Shown piece after piece: positions 1 to 9,982 of a DNA stretch of 64,000 nt. Origin of the DNA: Abyssogena phaseoliformis symbiont OG214 (GTDB lineage Bacteria; Pseudomonadota; Gammaproteobacteria; PS1; Pseudothioglobaceae); assembly GCF_016592595.1 (NCBI RefSeq), contig NZ_AP012977.1:62001-126000 (forward strand). Direction: 5' to 3'. A model generated the notes under the pieces. The model worked only from the letters and a program-made list of their open reading frames with translations, ran no database searches and was not told where the DNA came from. The stretch's first letter is position 1; each line of letters starts with the position of its first letter. A program made the position numbers and the translations under genes.

Positions 1-1247
1 ACCGTTATAAATCCTGCTGATATTACTTGTTGAAGGATGAAAAATTTGGAATAAAAACCAACCAATGGTGGCACACCTGCCATAGACAGCATGATAATTA
101 GCATCATCAGTGCAAACCATGGGGAATGTTTACTAAGCCCCTTAAAGTCAGAAATTTGATCAACTTCAAAGCCTTGCTTGTTAAGCAGGATAATCATGCC
201 AAACGCCGCTAAACTCATCAGCACATAAACCAACATATAAAACGTGGCCGCACCATAACCCGTTAGCGTTCCAGTGACAAAACCAAGCATGATAAAACCA
301 ACGTGCGAAATGGTTGAATAAGCCAACATGCGTTTGATGTTGGTTTGCATGAGTGCAACAACAGAGCCTAGTGCAATGGATAAAATAGACAATACCATGA
401 ATAAATCTGACCAATAGGCATGCATACTGCCCAAGCCATCAACCAAGATGCGCACCAACATCGCAACTGCTGCAATTTTAGGCACGGTTGCGATAAACAG
501 TGTGACTGAAGTTGGCGCGCCTTGATAAACATCAGGCACCCACATATGAAAAGGCACAGCGCCTAATTTAAAAGCAATACCAATAACCAAGAACACTAAG
601 CCAAAATTAATAATCAGTGTTTCTCTTGGGGCAAGGCTAGCATTGGATGTAAAACTAGCAATGTCGCTAATATTAAGACTGCCACTAATGCCATAAATCA
701 TACTCATGCCATATAACAACAAACCTGATGCAATTGCGCCTAGGACGAAGTATTTAAGTGCTGCCTCAATGGCATCTGCCCTTTCGTGTGCAATAGCAAT
801 AAGTGCATACAGTGACAAAGATAAGATTTCTAGGCCTAGATATAAGGTTAGTAGACTGTAGCCCGATATCATCACCATCATGCCTAGTACTGACAACAAA
901 ACTAAAACAAAATACTCCCCCCTAAAAAGGGAATGCGCTCTTAAATAATGACGCGAGTAAACCATGGCAACTATGGTAGCACCCATCATAAATACTTTAA
1001 ACACGGATGCCATGTTGTCCAACATGAACGAGCTGCTAAAAATGATTGTTTGAGGGCGGTTAATTAAATTAAATGCCAGTAGTCCAGTGATTAATAAACT
1101 GAGTTGGGTTAAATAATAGGTAACTTGCTTAAAACGCTTGTCTAAGAACAAATTTAGCAATAAAATGACCACAATCGCACTGAGTAAAAAAATCTCTGGT
1201 AGAGCAATCCATAAAGATGATGCGTAAAATTCGATGATATTATTCAT
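1..1247 (-). CDS. nuoN: NADH-quinone oxidoreductase subunit N (3' end outside window)
   Basis: This is an antiporter-like membrane subunit of proton-pumping complex I. The frame is open for about 415 codons from the ATG at 1247 to the window edge, so the stop lies outside; the family is usually about 480 residues. The translation is almost wholly hydrophobic and carries the proton-antiporter family stretch with PFHMWVPDVYQGAPT, plus the later KRMLAYSTISHVGF motif. It starts 3 bp after the nuoM stop and is the last gene of the nuo operon. Product assignment is secure; only the C-terminus is unseen. Confidence 0.96.
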   Translation of the reverse strand, partial: MNNIIEFYASSLWIALPEIFLLSAIVVILLLNLFLDKRFKQVTYYLTQLSLLITGLLAFNLINRPQTIIFSSSFMLDNMASVFKVFMMGATIVAMVYSRHYLRAHSLFRGEYFVLVLLSVLGMMVMISGYSLLTLYLGLEILSLSLYALIAIAHERADAIEAALKYFVLGAIASGLLLYGMSMIYGISGSLNISDIASFTSNASLAPRETLIINFGLVFLVIGIAFKLGAVPFHMWVPDVYQGAPTSVTLFIATVPKIAAVAMLVRILVDGLGSMHAYWSDLFMVLSILSIALGSVVALMQTNIKRMLAYSTISHVGFIMLGFVTGTLTGYGAATFYMLVYVLMSLAAFGMIILLNKQGFEVDQISDFKGLSKHSPWFALMMLIIMLSMAGVPPLVGFYSKFFILQQVISAGFIT

Positions 1248-1250
1248 AAG

Positions 1251-2756
1251 TTAAAGTTTAGACGTTAAGGCTTGATGTAATAAATGTTCAATTGAGGTGT
1301 GCATTAACTCAATCACTGGTTGTGGATACAAGCCCATAGCCAATACTGCCACTGCCAAAATAGCAAGGATTGAAAATTCACGAGCATTAATATCTTTTAG
1401 GGTTGTTACAGCAGGATTGGTAACAGCGCCCCAAAACACTCGTTTTACCATCCATAATGTATACGCTGCACCTACAATAAGTGTGCTTGCGGCTAATACG
1501 CCGTACCAGATATTTGCTTGAATGGCGCCTAGGATGACCATAAACTCTCCCACAAAACCTGAGGTGCCCGGCAGGCCTGCATTGGCCATTGCAAACAACA
1601 CAGCAAAGCCTGTGAATTTGGGCATAGAATTAATAACACCACCATAAGTTGATATTTCTCTTGAATGCAAGCGATCATATAACACGCCTACCACTAAGAA
1701 CATAGCGGCTGAGATAAAACCATGTGAAATCATTTGTACCATGGCACCTTCAAGACCCAATAACGCACCTTCTATTGCATCTGGATCGTAAGCTAAAAAT
1801 AAGGTGAATACACCCAATGTTACAAAACCCATGTGTGAAATTGAGGAATAGGCGATGAGCTTTTTCATATCGCGTTGCACCAGTGCAACAAAACCAATAT
1901 AAACAATGGCAATGAGGGATAACACAGCGATGATTTCTGAAAATTCTAATGAGGCATCAGGTGTGATGGGTAGTGAAAAACGGAAAAAACCATAGCCACC
2001 CATTTTTAGCATGATTGCTGCTAGAATAACAGAGCCACCTGTTGGCGCTTGTACGTGTGCATCTGGTAGCCAAGTGTGCATGGGAAACATGGGCACTTTA
2101 ACCGCAAATGCCATAAAAAATGCCCAGAAAATATAGCTCTGCTCCGCTAAACTTAATTCCAAATTGTGCATATCAAGGATTGAAAATGAGCCGCCTTTGT
2201 TATACATATAGATGAGCGACACCAGCATAAATACCGAACCTAAAAAGGTGTACAAGAAAAACTTAATAGAGGCATACACGCGATTGTTCCCGCCCCAAAT
2301 ACCAATAATCAGCAACATAGGGATTAATGACGCTTCCCAAAATGTATAAAATAGAATGGCATCTAATGAGGAAAACACGCCAATAATCAAACCCTCCATC
2401 ATCAAAAAAGCTGCCATATAATGGGCGCACCTTTTGGTGATTACCTCCCAACCTGCCACAATCACCAAAATTGTTGAGAAGGTTGTCAGAATAATCAGCG
2501 GCATAGAAATACCATCTACACCAATATGATAATGAATGTTAAATTGTGATATCCAAGAGGCTTTTTCAACAAACTGCATCAAATGTGTTGATGAATCAAA
2601 ACCTGTGTAAAGGCTTAGTGACATCATAAAAACAAGTATTGAAATGATGACACTCACCCAACGGGCTGTATTGGCACGATTATTGCTAATAAAAATCACT
2701 AATACGCCAGAAAAAATCGGCAACCAAATTAGTAAACTAAGTAGCGAATTTTCCAT
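1251..2756 (-). CDS. nuoM: NADH-quinone oxidoreductase subunit M
   Basis: This is one of the three Mrp-antiporter-like proton channels of the complex I membrane arm. At 501 residues it has normal family length. The conserved channel glutamate lies in FWEASLIPM (Glu141), and the channel lysines are at Lys220 (before the MFPMHTWLPDAH motif) and Lys251. It begins 2 bp after the nuoL stop and ends 3 bp before nuoN, which indicates co-translation within the operon. No lesions were seen. Confidence 0.97.
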   Translation of the reverse strand: MENSLLSLLIWLPIFSGVLVIFISNNRANTARWVSVIISILVFMMSLSLYTGFDSSTHLMQFVEKASWISQFNIHYHIGVDGISMPLIILTTFSTILVIVAGWEVITKRCAHYMAAFLMMEGLIIGVFSSLDAILFYTFWEASLIPMLLIIGIWGGNNRVYASIKFFLYTFLGSVFMLVSLIYMYNKGGSFSILDMHNLELSLAEQSYIFWAFFMAFAVKVPMFPMHTWLPDAHVQAPTGGSVILAAIMLKMGGYGFFRFSLPITPDASLEFSEIIAVLSLIAIVYIGFVALVQRDMKKLIAYSSISHMGFVTLGVFTLFLAYDPDAIEGALLGLEGAMVQMISHGFISAAMFLVVGVLYDRLHSREISTYGGVINSMPKFTGFAVLFAMANAGLPGTSGFVGEFMVILGAIQANIWYGVLAASTLIVGAAYTLWMVKRVFWGAVTNPAVTTLKDINAREFSILAILAVAVLAMGLYPQPVIELMHTSIEHLLHQALTSKL

Positions 2757-2758
2757 AA

Positions 2759-4720
2759 TTAAAGCTCAAGTAATGGGTTATCGCCTGCAAATAGCACCCA
2801 AGTTAAAATAATTAATAAACTAAAAATCATAAAAAAAGCGTAGTGATAAACATAACCTGTTTGAATGGGGCGTACAATTTTGCCAACCAAGCCAATGAGT
2901 TTTGCGCTACCATTAACCAGTATCTTGTCAATCAAGCCAGCGTCAGACACCTTGTATAAAAGGCTGCCTAGTTTCTTAACACCGCTGACAAAAACAATAT
3001 CGTTAAAACGATCAAAACCGTACAAGGATTTAAGCACGTAGTTGGTACGGCGGCATTTATTTTGTATCCAATCAGCCCATTGTGTTCTATAAATTGAAAA
3101 AACCCAGGCGGTGGCAATACCACCTACCATCATCCAAAATGGCAAGGTTTGTATTGCGTGGGGGATCATTGAAGCTGCGTCACGGAATTCGCGATTTAAC
3201 TCAGCCATAGAGGCGTGACTTGAGGCAATAGTAATTGCATTATCTAGCCAGCCATTAAACAACATAGGTTCAATCGTTAAATATCCAATCACTAAGGACG
3301 GAATGGCCAAAGCAATGAGTGGAAATGTCATTGAAGGTGCGGATTCATGTAGGTGTTTAGCGGTATGTTTATCCACCCTAAACTCGCCATGAAACACCAA
3401 AAAGAACATTCTTAGTGAATAAAAGGCAGTAATGAACACCCCTGCCACTACTGCAACATAAACCCAACCTGCATATGGTAATGATGAAAAGTGCACGGCT
3501 TCAATAATCATGTCTTTTGAGTAAAAGCCTGCAAAACCTGGAAAGCCGATTAGAGCCAACGTGCCAATCAGCGCAGTCCAATAAGTAATTGGCATTTTTT
3601 TGCGCAATCCGCCCATCTTGCGAATGTCTTGCTGATGATGCATGGCAACAATGACTGAACCTGCGCCTAAAAATAATAATGCTTTAAAAAATGCATGTGT
3701 CATTAGGTGAAAAATTGCCACTGAGTACGCACTCACACCTAATGCAACTGTCATATAGCCTAATTGTGACAAAGTTGAATAAGCCACCACTTTTTTAATA
3801 TCATTTTGCACAATGCCGAGCAACCCCATAAACAAAGCAGTAATCGCACCTACAATCATAACGACCGTTAGAGCGACATCACTTAGTTCAAACATGGGCG
3901 ACATGCGCGATACCATAAAGATACCTGCCGTTACCATGGTTGCTGCGTGAATTAGGGCTGAAATTGGCGTAGGACCTTCCATTGATCCTGGTAGCCAAAC
4001 ATGTAGTGGCACTTGTGCAGATTTACCCATTGCACCAATAAATAATAACAGGCAAATAATAGTAATAAGGTCTAAGCCCCAAAGCTGTTGGTTCATTGTT
4101 TTATCAAGACTTGAAAACACTTCCATATAATCTAATGAGCCACTAAATGCCAATACCAAGCCAATACCTAGTAAAAAGCCAAAATCACCCACACGATTAA
4201 CCAAGAAGGCTTTAAGGTTTGCTTGTACTGCGCTTTCTTTATGATGCCAAAAACCAATTAATAAATATGAAACCAATCCAACCGCTTCCCAGCCAAAGAA
4301 AAGCTGCATAAAGTTATTGCTCATTACCAACATAAACATTGAGAACGTGAACAGCGAAATATAACTAAAAAACTTCGTATAACCTGCATCGTCATGCATA
4401 TAGCCAATGGTATAAATATGCACCATAAGTGAAACAAAGGACACCACCACCAACATCACGGATGTTAAATTATCAATTAAAAAGCCAACACTGACGTTTA
4501 GATTATTAATTTGCATCCAAGTGTAGAGATTTTGATTAAAAACTTCGCCCTGCTCTAAAACGTGATAATTAAACACATACAAAGACAATACAGTTGAAAT
4601 CAATACGCCTAAAATAGTCAGTACATGTGTGGCTGTTTTGCCAAACACGGTGCCAAAAAATCCTGCAAGGATTGCGCCTACTAAGGGTGAGAGTGCAATT
4701 GTTAAATAAATATTTTCCAT
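2759..4720 (-). CDS. nuoL: NADH-quinone oxidoreductase subunit L
   Basis: This is the distal proton-channel subunit of complex I, which in this family carries the long lateral amphipathic helix at the C-terminus. It has 653 residues, normal for NuoL. The antiporter-type glutamate is at Glu145 in FFGWEAVGL, followed by the motif VPLHVWLPGSMEGPTP. The C-terminal 130 residues have a long polar/amphipathic stretch followed by a final membrane segment. Its start lies 3 bp from the stop of a broken DUF2442 gene that has come between nuoK and nuoL; otherwise the operon order is canonical. Confidence 0.97.
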   Translation of the reverse strand: MENIYLTIALSPLVGAILAGFFGTVFGKTATHVLTILGVLISTVLSLYVFNYHVLEQGEVFNQNLYTWMQINNLNVSVGFLIDNLTSVMLVVVSFVSLMVHIYTIGYMHDDAGYTKFFSYISLFTFSMFMLVMSNNFMQLFFGWEAVGLVSYLLIGFWHHKESAVQANLKAFLVNRVGDFGFLLGIGLVLAFSGSLDYMEVFSSLDKTMNQQLWGLDLITIICLLLFIGAMGKSAQVPLHVWLPGSMEGPTPISALIHAATMVTAGIFMVSRMSPMFELSDVALTVVMIVGAITALFMGLLGIVQNDIKKVVAYSTLSQLGYMTVALGVSAYSVAIFHLMTHAFFKALLFLGAGSVIVAMHHQQDIRKMGGLRKKMPITYWTALIGTLALIGFPGFAGFYSKDMIIEAVHFSSLPYAGWVYVAVVAGVFITAFYSLRMFFLVFHGEFRVDKHTAKHLHESAPSMTFPLIALAIPSLVIGYLTIEPMLFNGWLDNAITIASSHASMAELNREFRDAASMIPHAIQTLPFWMMVGGIATAWVFSIYRTQWADWIQNKCRRTNYVLKSLYGFDRFNDIVFVSGVKKLGSLLYKVSDAGLIDKILVNGSAKLIGLVGKIVRPIQTGYVYHYAFFMIFSLLIILTWVLFAGDNPLLEL

Positions 4721-4723
4721 GCT

Positions 4724-4942
4724 TTATTGATTGTTAATATCGTAAATAATCGTATTAGAGCTAAAATCTTGTCCATTTTTCCATTCTATGCCATACACAG
4801 TACTAAAATAGTCTTTATTTTTAAGCTATTTAAATGCATGCCCATTTAAATAGGGCTTTACATCAAAAACACCATTGATGGTTTGCATTTGGATTTTAAT
4901 ACAATAGTTATCTAACGGTTTTATGTTTAATATTTGTTCCAT
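4724..4942 (-). pseudogene. DUF2442-type small protein, interrupted by an in-frame stop
   Basis: Reading from an ATG at 4942 gives 38 residues, then a TAG at 4828-4826, then 33 more residues in the same frame to a stop at 4724. The total of 73 codons matches the size of DUF2442 proteins. The pattern 'D-V-K-P-Y-L-N-G' followed by 'YFSTVYGIEWKNGQDFS' and a terminal 'IIYDI' resembles DUF2442. DUF2442 genes commonly sit directly after DUF4160 genes, which is the arrangement here. Family assignment is by eye. A single stop suggests recent loss, or a shortened product of 38 residues may still be made. Confidence 0.68.
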
Positions 4943-4996
4943 TTTTTATCTAAGTGGTTTAATTTTAAAGACGTCATCACCTTTGGATGCTAAATT

Positions 4997-5215
4997 CTAA
5001 TCTGCTATTAATTCTTCTTGATGAATTTCCATCCAAGCTTGAACCAATTTTATCTTTTTATTAGGAATTGGGCCACTTAAAATTTCCCCAGTTTCAATCT
5101 CAAAACTGGCCTCAAATTCACCGTATTCTGCATGAATATGAGCAACACTATGTTTGCCTTTATCGTAAAAATATAGGCGAATGATAATTCCATAAAACAT
5201 TGATATTACTGGCAT
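4997..5215 (-). CDS. DUF4160 family protein inserted in the nuo operon
   Basis: This 72-residue protein begins MPVISMFYGIIIRLYFYD and carries HIHAEYGEFEASFEIETGE and a terminal 'VQAWMEIHQEELIAD', the pattern of DUF4160. It starts 2 bp after the nuoK stop on the same strand, so it is transcribed with complex I. DUF4160/DUF2442 pairs have been suspected to act as toxin-antitoxin-like or regulatory modules, but I know of no proven biochemistry. It has nothing visible in common with complex I subunits, so it is best read as a captured accessory gene. The frame is intact. Confidence 0.78.
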   Translation of the reverse strand: MPVISMFYGIIIRLYFYDKGKHSVAHIHAEYGEFEASFEIETGEILSGPIPNKKIKLVQAWMEIHQEELIAD

Positions 5216-5217
5216 GT

Positions 5218-5523
5218 CTACCCTTTTAAACTGTTAGTAACATCAACACTAATAGAGCCACGGTTTCTGAATAATAAGGTCAAAATCGATAAACCAATGG
5301 CAACCTCAGCTGCTGCTACCGTCAAAATAAAAAACACAAAGATTTGCCCCGCCTCATTGCCTAAGAAATGTGAAAAGGCAACAAAATTGGTATTAACAGC
5401 AACCAAAATTAACTCTACACACATTAACAGTGTGATGATATTAGTACGATTAACAAAAATACCCACCAAGCCAATGCAAAAAATAATACTGCTTAGTATT
5501 AAATAATCACTCAAACTGACCAT
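5218..5523 (-). CDS. nuoK: NADH-quinone oxidoreductase subunit K
   Basis: This small membrane subunit of complex I lies next to NuoJ in the quinone-to-antiporter connection. It has 101 residues with three hydrophobic segments. The two functionally important membrane glutamates of the family are present at Glu37 (MCVELIL) and Glu73 (AAAEVAIGL). It directly abuts nuoJ. The next gene downstream should be nuoL but is a DUF4160 gene. Confidence 0.97.
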   Translation of the reverse strand: MVSLSDYLILSSIIFCIGLVGIFVNRTNIITLLMCVELILVAVNTNFVAFSHFLGNEAGQIFVFFILTVAAAEVAIGLSILTLLFRNRGSISVDVTNSLKG

Positions 5524-6135
5524 TTATTTATTCTCCTTACTAGGCGAGGTGATTGAAACAAGCCTTACCCTATCTTTGGCCTGAACATTCACTTGCTCAG
5601 AAATAGATTGTTTTTTACGACTGGTTTTATTTCTGTGTACCAAGGTAATAGCGGCAATGATTGCAATCAATAACAACACTGCGGCAAGCTCAAATGGATA
5701 AACATAGGTGGTATAAAGCTGCATTGCCAATACCGTAATATTGCTATAATCCGCATTGTGACGCACTGGACTACTGAACACGTCTAGCCCAAATTGATTA
5801 GCGCCTAGCACCAAACTCATCTCAGCAACAATAATAGCGGCAACAATAAGCCCCAACGGTAAATAGCCTGTAAATTTTGCCCTGAGTGTTGATTTATCGA
5901 TATTAAGCATTTTAATTACGAATAAAAACAACACCATGACCGCACCAACATAAACCAAAATCAAAGTAATGGCTAAAAATTCAGCCTCCAGTAAAATCCA
6001 AATACTGGCGGCACTAAAAAATGCCAGCACCAAAAATAAAACTGCCTTTGCTGCATTACGTGAAAAAATCATCGCCAAGGAACTGGCGATAAACCAAAAT
6101 GAAAGAATATAAAATATTATTTGTTCGGAGTTCAT
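5524..6135 (-). CDS. nuoJ: NADH-quinone oxidoreductase subunit J
   Basis: This is a membrane subunit of complex I. It has 203 residues with five predicted membrane spans, and contains LVYVGAVMVLFLFVIKML, the family motif in the third span. The C-terminal 30 residues are charged and cytoplasmic-looking (HRNKTSRKKQ), a common variable tail. There is no gap to nuoK and 9 bp to nuoI. Confidence 0.96.
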   Translation of the reverse strand: MNSEQIIFYILSFWFIASSLAMIFSRNAAKAVLFLVLAFFSAASIWILLEAEFLAITLILVYVGAVMVLFLFVIKMLNIDKSTLRAKFTGYLPLGLIVAAIIVAEMSLVLGANQFGLDVFSSPVRHNADYSNITVLAMQLYTTYVYPFELAAVLLLIAIIAAITLVHRNKTSRKKQSISEQVNVQAKDRVRLVSITSPSKENK

Positions 6136-6144
6136 ACTCTACCT

Positions 6145-6636
6145 TTATTTATACTTAGCGTCTTCAAGCCTAGCTTGGCTAATGGCTTGTTCATTTTGAT
6201 CACCTACTTCCAAAAGACGCTCCTTAGTCATAATACTACCTTGTCTTGACTCAAATGCATAATCAAAAATTTGTGTCTCAACAATCGCATCAACAGGACA
6301 AGCTTCTTCGCAAAATCCGCAAAAAATGCACTTAAATAAATCAATATCATACACAGTAGTGCGACGTGTGCCATCATCACGCATTTCAGATTCAATGGTA
6401 ATGGCATTCGCCGGACAAACAGCTTCGCACAATTTACAAGCAATGCAACGCTCTTCGCCATTTGGGTAACGACGTAGTGCATGTAAGCCCCTAAAACGTG
6501 GCGATATCGGCGTTCTTTCTTCTGGGAATTGGACGGTAATTTTTTTATTAAAAAGTTCTTTTGCCGTAATTTTCAGCCCAGTGCGTAACTCGCTTAGGGT
6601 GAAATCTTTAACCAATTTACTTATTTTTTTAATCAT
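6145..6636 (-). CDS. nuoI: NADH-quinone oxidoreductase subunit I
   Basis: This is the ferredoxin-like subunit that carries two [4Fe-4S] clusters of the complex I electron path. The 163 residues include [12 protein letters not shown] at 64-75 and [12 protein letters not shown] at 103-114, each with full CxxCxxCxxxCP ligation. The length and the proteobacterial N-terminal extension are normal. It lies 13 bp after nuoH. Confidence 0.98.
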   Translation of the reverse strand: MIKKISKLVKDFTLSELRTGLKITAKELFNKKITVQFPEERTPISPRFRGLHALRRYPNGEERCIACKLCEAVCPANAITIESEMRDDGTRRTTVYDIDLFKCIFCGFCEEACPVDAIVETQIFDYAFESRQGSIMTKERLLEVGDQNEQAISQARLEDAKYK

Positions 6637-6649
6637 AAGATGTGCTTAT

Positions 6650-7723
6650 TTAAAACCATGGTCCTAATTTTAATTGGGTCATTAACGCCACAACAAATAT
6701 CCAAATAATGGTGATTGGTAAAAACACTTTCCAAGACAAGTGCATAATTTGGTCGTATCTAAAGCGTGGAAAAGTGGCGCGCACCCATAGGTATAAAAAC
6801 ATAAAAAAGGTCGTTTTTACCAAAAGCCACATAATACCTGGCACCCAAGCAAATGCGCTTTCAAGATAAGGAATGGCTTCAAAAGGAGAATGCCAGCCAC
6901 CAAAGAACATCACTACAGCAAGTACCGCCATTAAAATCATATTGGCATATTCTGCTAAGAAAAAGACTGCAAACGTCATGCCTGAGTATTCAACATGCGT
7001 GCCACCAACAATTTCTGACTCACCTTCCACAACATCAAAAGGTGCGCGATTGGTTTCTACAAGGGCTGAGATAAAAAAGATAATCATCATTGGAAATAAG
7101 GGGATAAAGTACCAATGAACAATGCCGCCTTGTTGTGCTTGAACAATGGTGTTTAAGTTGACACTGCCAGCAATCATCACAACTGTTACCAATGCAAAAC
7201 CAATGACAATTTCATATGAGACCAACAAAGATGCACTTCTAAGTGCACCTAATAGTGGGTATTTGGAATTAGACGCCCAGCCTGCCAAAATAATGCCGTA
7301 AACCCCAATAGAGCCAATCGCCAAAACATACAACAAGCTAATATCTAGATTAGTAACATAAATACCTTCATCAAATGGAATCACTGCCCATACTGCAATG
7401 GCAGGTGCGATTGCCAACACAGGCGCTAATAAAAATAGATAAATATTTGCCTTAGTCGGAAAAATTATTTCCTTGGTCATTAGCTTTAAAGCATCAGCAA
7501 TGGGCTGCAACCAGCCTTTTGGACCAACACGATTAGGCCCGATACGTAATTGCATATAGCCAATCACTTTGCGTTCAGCGTAAGTGAAATAAGCCACCAC
7601 TAACATCAGCGGCATCACCAAAGCAATTGCCTTAATCAAAATAATCAAAATACTAGCTACTGTGCCATCAAGCCAAGGAATAAGCGTATGTAGCATTTGT
7701 ACAAATGCTTGCCAAAGTTCCAT
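6650..7723 (-). CDS. nuoH: NADH-quinone oxidoreductase subunit H
   Basis: This membrane subunit forms much of the quinone-binding cavity at the junction of the arms of complex I. It has 357 residues with about eight or nine hydrophobic spans. It contains [19 protein letters not shown] and [19 protein letters not shown], the two signature loops of the NuoH/ND1 family. The start codon overlaps the nuoG stop by one base. No lesions were seen. Confidence 0.98.
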   Translation of the reverse strand: MELWQAFVQMLHTLIPWLDGTVASILIILIKAIALVMPLMLVVAYFTYAERKVIGYMQLRIGPNRVGPKGWLQPIADALKLMTKEIIFPTKANIYLFLLAPVLAIAPAIAVWAVIPFDEGIYVTNLDISLLYVLAIGSIGVYGIILAGWASNSKYPLLGALRSASLLVSYEIVIGFALVTVVMIAGSVNLNTIVQAQQGGIVHWYFIPLFPMMIIFFISALVETNRAPFDVVEGESEIVGGTHVEYSGMTFAVFFLAEYANMILMAVLAVVMFFGGWHSPFEAIPYLESAFAWVPGIMWLLVKTTFFMFLYLWVRATFPRFRYDQIMHLSWKVFLPITIIWIFVVALMTQLKLGPWF

Positions 7724-9978
7724 TACGCTTGCTCCTGAGTGTTAGTTGCATGATTGGCATTAATAAATACACAATCATCTGCCACTGCACTAGTAATCAT
7801 CATGGGCACCCCTAAATATTTATCATTGGCTGATAAACCTAATGTTTCAGCACTTGCTGGGTTCATGCAAGCGCTGTTCATTTGTCCGATTTTGGTTTTT
7901 TGCAATGCACTACTATGTCTTAATACAACATCAATGCTGTAAGGTGAACTCTGCCAAATTGTGCTAATGCCATTATGCTTACTGGTAAGATTGATATGCT
8001 CATCATGGATATGTTTTGTATGTGGTTGATGAGATATTTCAGCCACAATCTGAGTAGGGTTTGTATAATGAAAGCCTGGCAATTCTAATAAATCAGCCAT
8101 GACTTTTAAGACTTTCCAAGCAGGTTTAACTTCATCTGGCGCTTTAACTGCTGCTGTGTAGGATTGTATATCGTTGTTAATATTAAGCTGCGTTCCTGAG
8201 GTTTCATAAATACTGGCAATCGGAAAAATAACATTTGAATAGCCAGCAACGACGTCGTCTTTAAAACTATTTAAAGAAATTACAAAAGTATTCTCTTTTG
8301 TGAAGGCTTTAACAGCTGCGTCTAAATCATGAAAATCGTACTGCGGATAAATGTCTAATAAAATAAAGCCGCGCATATCAGACGCAAGCATTGTATTAAC
8401 ATCCATGCCAGAGTTTTGCGGCACAAACCCAACCAAATTAGCCGCTATAGTGTTTGCTGTTATACTTAAATTAAGAGTTTTACTATTGGTATTGTGAGCA
8501 ATTTGGGTGATTAAACTAGCAATGGTTGAGGCGTCTTCATTATTGACAATATGTTCGCCTAAAATAATAACCGAACTGCTAGAATTTAATAACTTAGAGG
8601 CTATATTGTTAGCCACTTCATCAACCTCAATAGCTGCCAAATAGCCAGGTAACTCTTGGACATTGCTGGTCATGATTGACTTAAGCACACCTGCTAATGT
8701 CAATGCTATTTTGTTTGGCGCGGTAATATTTTCAGTATTAAGCGGGTAGTTAAAATCAAACGCCATTACATTTAATGCATCAATGTCGGCACCTTTTTTT
8801 GTGGCTTTGCGCAAACGATGATTAATCATGGGTTGTTCTAATCGAATATTAGCACCGACAATAAGGGCGTAATCTATCTTTTCTAATGCATCCAATTTAA
8901 TGTTTGAATCAAGTGCAATAGTGTTGTTTAAGTTTTTAACATTTAAACGATGGTCGATATTGTCACAACCAACTTCTGTTAGGATTTTTTTCAATAAAAA
9001 AAGCTCTTCCATGGTCGCTGTACTTGATGCTAAACCACCTAATTGATTGGCTTTTTGATGCTTTAAAACATGACTATTAAGCCCTTTTACAGCATAATCC
9101 AATGCCACTTTCCAGCTTACTTGCTCCCATTGTCCTTGGACTTTAATTTGAGGTTCTAATAATCTATTTTTATGTGCTAAGCCTTCATACGAAAAGCGAT
9201 CACGATCAGAAATCCAAGTTTCATTAACCCAATCATTATCGGCAGACACAACCCGTTTAACCTTGCCTTTGTAAGTTTGTACAAAAAGATTTGAACCCAC
9301 TAAATCATGTCTTGCAATGTTAGGCATTGAATTCATCTGCCACGACCTTAGTTCATATCTAAACGGCTTAGAAGTGAGTGCACCGACTGGACAAATATCA
9401 ATCATATTGCCTGACAATTCAGATTGAACGCCTTCTCTCAAAAACGGCTCAATCTTTAAATGCTCGCCTCGTCCAGTACCACCCAACTCCATTGTGCCAG
9501 CAATTTCTAAACCAAAACGCACGCAACGCGTGCAATGAATACAACGTGTCATATCTGTTTGAATGAGTGCACCAATATCACTATCTGGTACGATACGCTT
9601 GCCTTCTGAAAAACGAGAAACATCTGAACCATATTCAACAGCCACATCTTGCAACTCACATTCACCACCTTGATCACAAATTGGGCAATCAAGCGGGTGG
9701 TTAATGAGTAAAAATTCCATCACTGCCTTTTGACTGGCTTTGGCTTTGTTATTTTGTGTATGGACTTTCATGCCCTCATTTACAGGCGTAGAACACGCAG
9801 GCTGAGGTTTGGGCGCGCCTTCCACATCCACCAAACACATCCGACAAGAGGCGGCTACTGAGAGTTTTTTATGATAGCAAAATCTTGGCACACTAATGCC
9901 TTCTCTATCAGTGACTGAGATTAGCATTTCACCTGTTTTGGCGCTAACTATTTTGCCATCAATTTCAATATCAGTCAT
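7723..9978 (-). CDS. nuoG: NADH-quinone oxidoreductase subunit G
   Basis: This is the largest peripheral-arm subunit of complex I. The N-terminal 220 residues hold the iron-sulfur ligands: [15 protein letters not shown] then CSTP for [2Fe-2S], [11 protein letters not shown], and the paired motif CIHCTRC with [10 protein letters not shown] for the [4Fe-4S] clusters. The remaining molybdopterin-oxidoreductase-like domain is divergent, as is usual. At 751 residues it is a medium-length NuoG, lacking the long C-terminus seen in E. coli (about 900). It overlaps nuoH by one base and lies 4 bp from nuoF. Confidence 0.97.
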   Translation of the reverse strand: MTDIEIDGKIVSAKTGEMLISVTDREGISVPRFCYHKKLSVAASCRMCLVDVEGAPKPQPACSTPVNEGMKVHTQNNKAKASQKAVMEFLLINHPLDCPICDQGGECELQDVAVEYGSDVSRFSEGKRIVPDSDIGALIQTDMTRCIHCTRCVRFGLEIAGTMELGGTGRGEHLKIEPFLREGVQSELSGNMIDICPVGALTSKPFRYELRSWQMNSMPNIARHDLVGSNLFVQTYKGKVKRVVSADNDWVNETWISDRDRFSYEGLAHKNRLLEPQIKVQGQWEQVSWKVALDYAVKGLNSHVLKHQKANQLGGLASSTATMEELFLLKKILTEVGCDNIDHRLNVKNLNNTIALDSNIKLDALEKIDYALIVGANIRLEQPMINHRLRKATKKGADIDALNVMAFDFNYPLNTENITAPNKIALTLAGVLKSIMTSNVQELPGYLAAIEVDEVANNIASKLLNSSSSVIILGEHIVNNEDASTIASLITQIAHNTNSKTLNLSITANTIAANLVGFVPQNSGMDVNTMLASDMRGFILLDIYPQYDFHDLDAAVKAFTKENTFVISLNSFKDDVVAGYSNVIFPIASIYETSGTQLNINNDIQSYTAAVKAPDEVKPAWKVLKVMADLLELPGFHYTNPTQIVAEISHQPHTKHIHDEHINLTSKHNGISTIWQSSPYSIDVVLRHSSALQKTKIGQMNSACMNPASAETLGLSANDKYLGVPMMITSAVADDCVFINANHATNTQEQA

Positions 9979-9982
9979 CGAA

